Shown: one piece after another, positions 59,833-64,000 of the stretch
How positions within the stretch are numbered: the stretch's first letter is position 1
Layout: each line of letters begins with the position of its first letter
Assembly: GCF_001691415.1 (NCBI RefSeq)
Contig: NZ_LRRR01000016.1
Location: 1-64,000 of the forward strand
From: Pararhodobacter sp. CCB-MM2
GTDB taxonomy: Bacteria > Pseudomonadota > Alphaproteobacteria > Rhodobacterales > Rhodobacteraceae
Direction of reading: 5' to 3'
Length of the DNA stretch: 64,000 bases
The notes under the pieces: generated by a model
Told to the model about the DNA's origin: nothing
Databases searched by the model: none
The model's input: the letters and a program-made list of their open reading frames with translations, nothing else
Translations under genes and position numbers: made by a program

Positions 59833-59876
59833 TTGACACCCCGCGCTCGCTTCCGTAAAATCGCACATATGAGCGA
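59833..59876 (+). promoter_or_regulatory. Sigma-70-type promoter with overlapping operator
   Basis: TTGACA (59833-59838), a 17-nt spacer and TAAAAT (59856-59861) form a near-consensus promoter. Directly at the -10/start-site side lies the imperfect palindrome TCGCACATATGAGCGA (59861-59876), well placed for a repressor. The expected transcript begins near 59868 and the FAD oxidoreductase ATG is at 59900. A 12-codon frame ATG 59869 to TGA overlaps that start codon. Confidence 0.8.
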
Positions 59877-59899
59877 TAAGCGCACAGAATGGACGCGAC

Positions 59900-61540
59900 A
59901 TGAGTGAGAGACGGGCCGCAAGCGAGGCCGAAACCGAGGTTCTGATCGTCGGCGGTGGGCTGGGGGGCGTGAGCGCCGCTCTGGCCGCGACGCGACAGGG
60001 CGCCCGCGTGATCCTGACCGAGGCCCTGCCGTGGCTGGGCGGCCAGCTGACCGCGCAGGGCGTGCCGCTGGACGAGGGGCCCTGGGCCGAGACGCTGATC
60101 CACTCGGCCAGCTACGACCAGTTCCGCCGCGCCATCCGCGCCGAATACCGCGCGACCATGCCGCTGACCGAGGCCGCGCGCGCTAACCCGAGGCTGAACC
60201 CGGGGCAGGGGAATATCGGCACTCTGTGCCATGAGCCCCGGATCGCGGTCGGCGTGCTGAACGGCCTCCTCGCGCCCGCCATCGCGGCGGGTCGGCTGGT
60301 GCTGCGCCATGGCCTGACCCCAGTCGCCGTCGAGACCGAGGGCGACCGGGTCCGCGCGGTGACCTTCGAGACGGCGGAAGGCGAGACGCTGGTCATCGCG
60401 GCCCGGCTGGTGATCGACGCGACCGAGACCGGCCAGCTGCTGCCCATGGCGCAGGTCGAGCATATCCTCGGTGCCGAAAGCCGCGAGGACACGAGCGAGC
60501 TGCATGCCATCGACGGCCCCGCCGATCCGATGGATCAGCAGGCGATCACCTGGGGCATGGCCCTGTCGTATGACCCGGACGGCGATCACACCATCGAGCG
60601 CCCCGCGCGCTATGAGGTGTTCCGCGACATGCAACTGCCGTTCTGGCCCGGGCGTCAGTTCGGCTGGACTGTCAGCGACCATGTCACCCATGCGCCGCTG
60701 GAACGCGCGCTCTTCGCCGGGGACAGCGACGCGCCCTATCTGTTCGACCTGTGGCATGCCCGGCGGATCGCGTGGCGGCGCAACTTTACCCCCGGCGCCT
60801 ATCCCAGCGACATCACCATCGCGAACTGGCCGCAGATGGATTACTGGTTCCGCCCCGCCGTCACCGGCGATGCCGCCGCTGATCTGGCCACGATCGAGGA
60901 CGCGCGGCAGCTCACCCTCTCGTTCCTGTATTGGATGCAGACCGAGGCGCCGCGCCACGATGGCGGCTATGGCTATCGCGGGTTGATGGCACGCGGGGAT
61001 GTGCTGGGCACCGAGGACGGCACCGCGATGCAGCCCTATTGGCGCGAGGGCTACCGGATCCGCGCGGCCTTCACCGTGCTGGAGCAGCATATCGGCTGCG
61101 CCGCCCGTCCGGGGCAGGATCAGGCCGAGGTCTTTGCGGATTCCGTCGGCATCGGCGCCTATCGGATCGACTTGCATCCGAACACGCTCGGCAATCGCAA
61201 CACGGTCGACATCGATTGCTTCCCGTTCCAGATCCCGCTCGGCGCGCTGCTGCCGGAGCGGGTGCAGAACCTGCTGCCGGCCTGCAAGAACATCGGCACG
61301 ACGCGGATCACCAATGGCGCGTTTCGCGTGCATCCGGTGGAATGGAGCATCGGCGAGGCCGCCGGGACGCTGGCCGCGTTGTCCTTGCGTGAGGGGCTGG
61401 TGCCGCAGGCCTATGCCTCGGGCGCGAAGCTGGACGATCTGCAGGGCGTGCTGCGCGCGGATGGCGTTCTGCTGGAATGGCCGCGTTACGGCGCGCTGAC
61501 GCCGCGGACGCGGACAGGCTACAGGCCGCCCGCCGCCTGA
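59900..61540 (+). CDS. FAD-dependent oxidoreductase (FAD_oxidored type)
   Basis: A 546-residue flavoprotein with VLIVGGGLGGVSAALAATRQGARVILTE near residues 14-41 and the family segments LGGQLTAQGVPLDEG, VIDATETGQLLPMAQV and NLLPACKNIGTTRITNGAFRVHPVEWSIGEAAG. Members are often found in sugar or polyol catabolic clusters but their reactions are poorly known. The gene is alone behind a strong, probably repressible promoter and ends in a shared terminator with the convergent tct genes. Confidence 0.9.
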   Translation: MSERRAASEAETEVLIVGGGLGGVSAALAATRQGARVILTEALPWLGGQLTAQGVPLDEGPWAETLIHSASYDQFRRAIRAEYRATMPLTEAARANPRLNPGQGNIGTLCHEPRIAVGVLNGLLAPAIAAGRLVLRHGLTPVAVETEGDRVRAVTFETAEGETLVIAARLVIDATETGQLLPMAQVEHILGAESREDTSELHAIDGPADPMDQQAITWGMALSYDPDGDHTIERPARYEVFRDMQLPFWPGRQFGWTVSDHVTHAPLERALFAGDSDAPYLFDLWHARRIAWRRNFTPGAYPSDITIANWPQMDYWFRPAVTGDAAADLATIEDARQLTLSFLYWMQTEAPRHDGGYGYRGLMARGDVLGTEDGTAMQPYWREGYRIRAAFTVLEQHIGCAARPGQDQAEVFADSVGIGAYRIDLHPNTLGNRNTVDIDCFPFQIPLGALLPERVQNLLPACKNIGTTRITNGAFRVHPVEWSIGEAAGTLAALSLREGLVPQAYASGAKLDDLQGVLRADGVLLEWPRYGALTPRTRTGYRPPAA

Positions 61541-61557
61541 GCCCAAAGGTCGAACGA

Positions 61558-61588
61558 AAAACGCCCGCGACTGGATCGCGGGCGTTTT
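61558..61588. terminator. Bidirectional terminator between convergent operons
   Basis: AAAACGCCCGCGA (61558-61570), loop CTGGA, TCGCGGGCGTTTT (61576-61588): a 13-bp perfect stem ending in A and T runs, so it can stop transcripts from both sides. It separates the FAD oxidoreductase gene and the tctA gene. Confidence 0.95.
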
Positions 61589-61607
61589 GCTTTTGGGGGC
61601 TGGCGGC

Positions 61608-63104
61608 TCACGCGGTGCGGGCGCGGCGGGCCTTTCGGGCGGTCAGGATCCAGCTGATGGCGAACAGCAGGCACAGCACCAGGAACACCGCGCTTATCGG
61701 CCGCTCGAGGAACACCATCAGATCGCCGCGCGCCAGGGTCAGGGCCCGGCGGAAATGGTTCTCCATCATCGGCCCCAGCACGAAGCCCAGAAGCAGGGGT
61801 GCGGCCGACAAACCGGCATAGCGCATCGCCAAGCCCAGCAGGCCGAAGCCCAAGGTGACAAAGACGTCGAAGGTCGAGAAATTGACCGTGTAGACGCCGA
61901 CGCAGATGAACAGGATGATGCTGGGGAACAGCAGGCGGTAGGGGATCGACAGCAGTTTCACCCAGATGCCGACCAGCGGGATGTTCATCACCAGAAGGAT
62001 CAGGTTGCCGATCCAGAAGCTAGCGACGAGGCCCCAGAACAGCTCGGGCTGCGACGAGATCACCGTCGGCCCCGGCGTGATGCCGTGGATGATCAGAGCG
62101 CCCAGCATGATTGCCATCACCGCATCGCCGGGAATGCCGATCGCCAGCGTCGGGATGAAGGCGGTCTGCGTTGCCGCGTTGTTCGAGGCCTCGGGCGCCG
62201 AGATCCCCTCGATCGCGCCCTTGCCGAAGCGGTCGGGATCGCGGGCCACGCGTTTCTCCAGCGCATAGGCCATGAAGCTGGCGACCAAGACGCCGGTGCC
62301 GGGCAGGATGCCGACGATGGAGCCCACGGCACTGCCGCGCAGGGTGGGGGCGATGGTCTGGCGCAGCTCGGCCCGGCTGGGCATCATCTCGCGCAGGGTC
62401 ATGCGGTTGGTGCTGGGACGGCCGTTGTCGCGGCCGATATTGGCCAGAACCTCGGCCACGCCGAACAGGCCCATGACCACGGCAACCATGTTGAGGCCGT
62501 CGAACAGCTCGGGCAGGCCAAAGCCGTAGCGCACCGAGCCGGTCTGCGGATCGGCGCCGACCAGCCCGAACAGCAGGCCCATGGCGACGGCGATGAAGCC
62601 GCGCAGCGGGCCGCCGCTGGCCAGCGTCACGGCGGCCATCAAGCCCAGCAGCATGACGGTGAAGTACTCGGCCGAGGAGAAGCTCAGCGCGACGGAGACC
62701 AGCGCCGGCGCGAGGGTTGCCAGCAGGATGATCCCGATGGTGCCCCCCGCAAACGAGGTCAGCGCGGTGACCAGCAGGGCGACGCCCGCCTTGCCCTGCT
62801 GCGCCATCGGATAGCCGTCCAGCGCGGTGATCGCCGACGAGGGCGTGCCGGGCAGGTTCATCAGGATCGAGGCGGTCGAGCCGCCGAAGGCCGCGCCGTA
62901 ATAGATGCCCGACAGCATGATCAGCGCATGGGTCGGCTCCAGATAGAAGGTGACCGGCAGCAGCATGGCGATGGCGGTGATCGCGCCGAGGCCGGGCAAC
63001 ACGCCGACCACCATGCCCAGCGTGACGCCGGCAAGGCAGATCAGCAGGGCCATCGGCGTCAACGCCACCGAAAAGCCCAGGGCCAGGTTCGAGATGAGGT
63101 CCAT
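61608..63104 (-). CDS. tctA: Tripartite tricarboxylate transporter large permease (TctA)
   Basis: A 498-residue membrane protein with about ten to twelve helices. TctA signatures are GMVVGVLPGLGAITAIAMLLP near residue 30, YYGAAFGGSTASILMNLPGTPSSAITALDGYPMA near 70-100, and GIPGDAVMAIMLGALIIHGITPGP near 340. It is the translocation subunit. The tctB gene ends 3 nt upstream. The substrate is set by the TctC binding protein and need not be citrate. Confidence 0.95.
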   Translation of the reverse strand: MDLISNLALGFSVALTPMALLICLAGVTLGMVVGVLPGLGAITAIAMLLPVTFYLEPTHALIMLSGIYYGAAFGGSTASILMNLPGTPSSAITALDGYPMAQQGKAGVALLVTALTSFAGGTIGIILLATLAPALVSVALSFSSAEYFTVMLLGLMAAVTLASGGPLRGFIAVAMGLLFGLVGADPQTGSVRYGFGLPELFDGLNMVAVVMGLFGVAEVLANIGRDNGRPSTNRMTLREMMPSRAELRQTIAPTLRGSAVGSIVGILPGTGVLVASFMAYALEKRVARDPDRFGKGAIEGISAPEASNNAATQTAFIPTLAIGIPGDAVMAIMLGALIIHGITPGPTVISSQPELFWGLVASFWIGNLILLVMNIPLVGIWVKLLSIPYRLLFPSIILFICVGVYTVNFSTFDVFVTLGFGLLGLAMRYAGLSAAPLLLGFVLGPMMENHFRRALTLARGDLMVFLERPISAVFLVLCLLFAISWILTARKARRARTA

Positions 63105-63107
63105 GAC

Positions 63108-63602
63108 CTACTCCGGCAGAAGGGGGATGTTGAGGCCGAGGCCGTAGACGAACAGCCCGGCAAAGCCCGCGGCCAGCAGGACGCCAAGGCCGAAGGTCTC
63201 GACAACGCGGCTTTCCGAGGAGGCGCAGGCACAAAGCGCGGTCGCGGCAACGACCGCGATGCCGAGGCCGCCCAAGGGCAGGAGCAGCGCGAAGGCGATC
63301 ATCGCGGCCGAGACGAAGACGATGGGGCGCAGGGCAGGGCGGTCGGGGCCGGGTTCCGCGCGCAGGGCGAAGACGCCAAGGCCCATCAGCAGCAACAGCA
63401 GCGACACGGCCTGCGGGAAGGCGCCTTGGCCGATGCGGCGCAGCGAGCCGAGGTCCATGGACCACGCGCCATAGAGGCCGATGGCGGCCACGGCCAACGC
63501 CAGCCCGGCGGCCAGCAGGTTCTGCGAAGAAAATCTGTTCATCGGAGGTCCGGGATGCGCGGGGGCCGGTCGTTCCGGCGCCCCGCCATTTGGTCTTGGC
63601 AT
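63108..63602 (-). CDS. tctB: Tripartite tricarboxylate transporter small permease (TctB)
   Basis: A 164-residue protein with four hydrophobic helices in the usual TctB order (LLAAGLALAVAAIGLYGAW, AVSLLLLLMGLGVFAL, IVFVSAAMIAFALLLPLGGLGIAVVAA, LGVLLAAGFAGLFVYGLGLNIPLLP). ATG 63602 has an AGGA just upstream and only 19 nt separate it from tctC, so I prefer it; ATG 63542 (20 codons later) would give a shorter, more family-like start but lacks a ribosome site. Confidence 0.88.
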   Translation of the reverse strand: MPRPNGGAPERPAPAHPGPPMNRFSSQNLLAAGLALAVAAIGLYGAWSMDLGSLRRIGQGAFPQAVSLLLLLMGLGVFALRAEPGPDRPALRPIVFVSAAMIAFALLLPLGGLGIAVVAATALCACASSESRVVETFGLGVLLAAGFAGLFVYGLGLNIPLLPE

Positions 63603-63621
63603 GAGGTCCTGCCGTAAGGTC

Positions 63622-64000
63622 TTACTCGGCGGATAGACCCAATTCGGTGATCAGGCCACCCCAGCGCTCGGTCTCGCGGGCGATGAAGGCGTCGAAACCG
63701 GCGGCGTCGAGGCTCATCGGGTCCAGCCCGGTGGCCGCGAGGCGGGTCAGCACGGCGTCCGATTCCAGCGCCGTCGCGACCGAAGCGTTGAGCTGCGCGA
63801 CGATCTCGGCATCGGTGCCGGCAGGGGCCAGCAGGCCGAACCAGCCGAGGATCGGCTCGAACTCGGGCATCGCGGCTTCGGCGACGGTCGGCGTGTCGGC
63901 CAACGTCTGCACCCGCTCGGCCGAGGTCACGGCCAAGGCGCGGATCTGGCCGCTGTCGATCAGCGAATCCGAGCCCGAGACGGTGTCGAAGGCGAAGTCC
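63622..64000 (-). CDS. tctC: Tripartite tricarboxylate transporter binding protein (TctC/Bug), 5' end outside the window
   Basis: The C-terminal 125 residues of a TctC/Bug-family periplasmic binding protein; the open frame continues through the right edge, so the gene is cut by the window, not broken. Visible elements are DTVSGSDSLIDSGQIRALAVTSAERV, LADTPTVAEAAMPEFEPILGWFGLLAPAGT and the C-terminal FIARETERWGGLITELGL. It should supply substrate to TctAB encoded just downstream. Confidence 0.93.
   Translation of the reverse strand, partial: DFAFDTVSGSDSLIDSGQIRALAVTSAERVQTLADTPTVAEAAMPEFEPILGWFGLLAPAGTDAEIVAQLNASVATALESDAVLTRLAATGLDPMSLDAAGFDAFIARETERWGGLITELGLSAE

Overview
The window reads as part of an extrachromosomal replicon (plasmid or chromid) of a GC-rich alphaproteobacterium, most likely a member of the Rhodobacteraceae. 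The reasons are high GC with strong third-position GC, dense co-oriented operons with ATGA/GTGA overlaps, many ABC, TRAP and TTT solute importers, and a replication/partition module (31.2-35.4 kb). That module consists of a short DnaA-like initiator, ParA and ParB, with repeated GTCCCC/GGGGAC palindromes, resembling the DnaA-like plasmid type known from Rhodobacterales. No rRNA, tRNA, CRISPR array or insertion sequence was seen.

Layout. 0.1-7.0 kb (minus): a tight six-gene operon of amide-bond hydrolases (amidase, two PuuE-like deacetylases, an isochorismatase-type hydrolase), a glyoxalase-like protein and a cytosolic molybdoenzyme, divergent from a LysR gene across a symmetric nested dyad. 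8.2-11.5 kb (plus): FAD oxidoreductase, mercaptopyruvate-type sulfurtransferase and a cystathionine beta-lyase-like enzyme. 11.7-31.2 kb: a large catabolic region holding acyl-CoA dehydrogenases, a crotonase, the Liv-type ABC importer, an AMP-forming CoA ligase, a Baeyer-Villiger-type monooxygenase, an IclR regulator, SDRs, an SMP-30 lactonase, an NDP-forming acyl-CoA synthetase, a SnoaL-fold protein, a flavin reductase and a tandem SDR. Three copies of TTCAC-N4-GTGAA stand upstream of its transcription units.

31.2-35.4 kb: replication and partition. 35.4-39.0 kb: a GAF/Fis regulator without an AAA+ domain, an aldehyde dehydrogenase and two small unknown genes. 39.1-45.5 kb (minus): M20 amidohydrolase, TRAP importer, class III aminotransferase and a TetR gene with paired operator-like repeats. 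45.8-48.8 kb (minus): Fe(III)-siderophore/haem-type ABC importer, divergent from a methyltransferase. 50.3-54.1 kb: three-subunit periplasmic gluconate-2-dehydrogenase-type complex. 54.2-59.8 kb: LysR, a taurine/nitrate-type ABC importer, a zinc alcohol dehydrogenase and an unknown protein. 59.9-64 kb: an FAD oxidoreductase with its own clear promoter, convergent with a tctCBA-type tripartite tricarboxylate transporter whose TctC runs off the window.

Together the genes look like a catabolic accessory replicon: substrate uptake systems paired with dedicated oxidases, hydrolases and CoA-dependent pathways, each with a local regulator. Substrates cannot be named from sequence alone; the proposed pathways (cyclic imide/ureide hydrolysis; cyclic ketone to lactone to hydroxy acid to acyl-CoA) are inferences.
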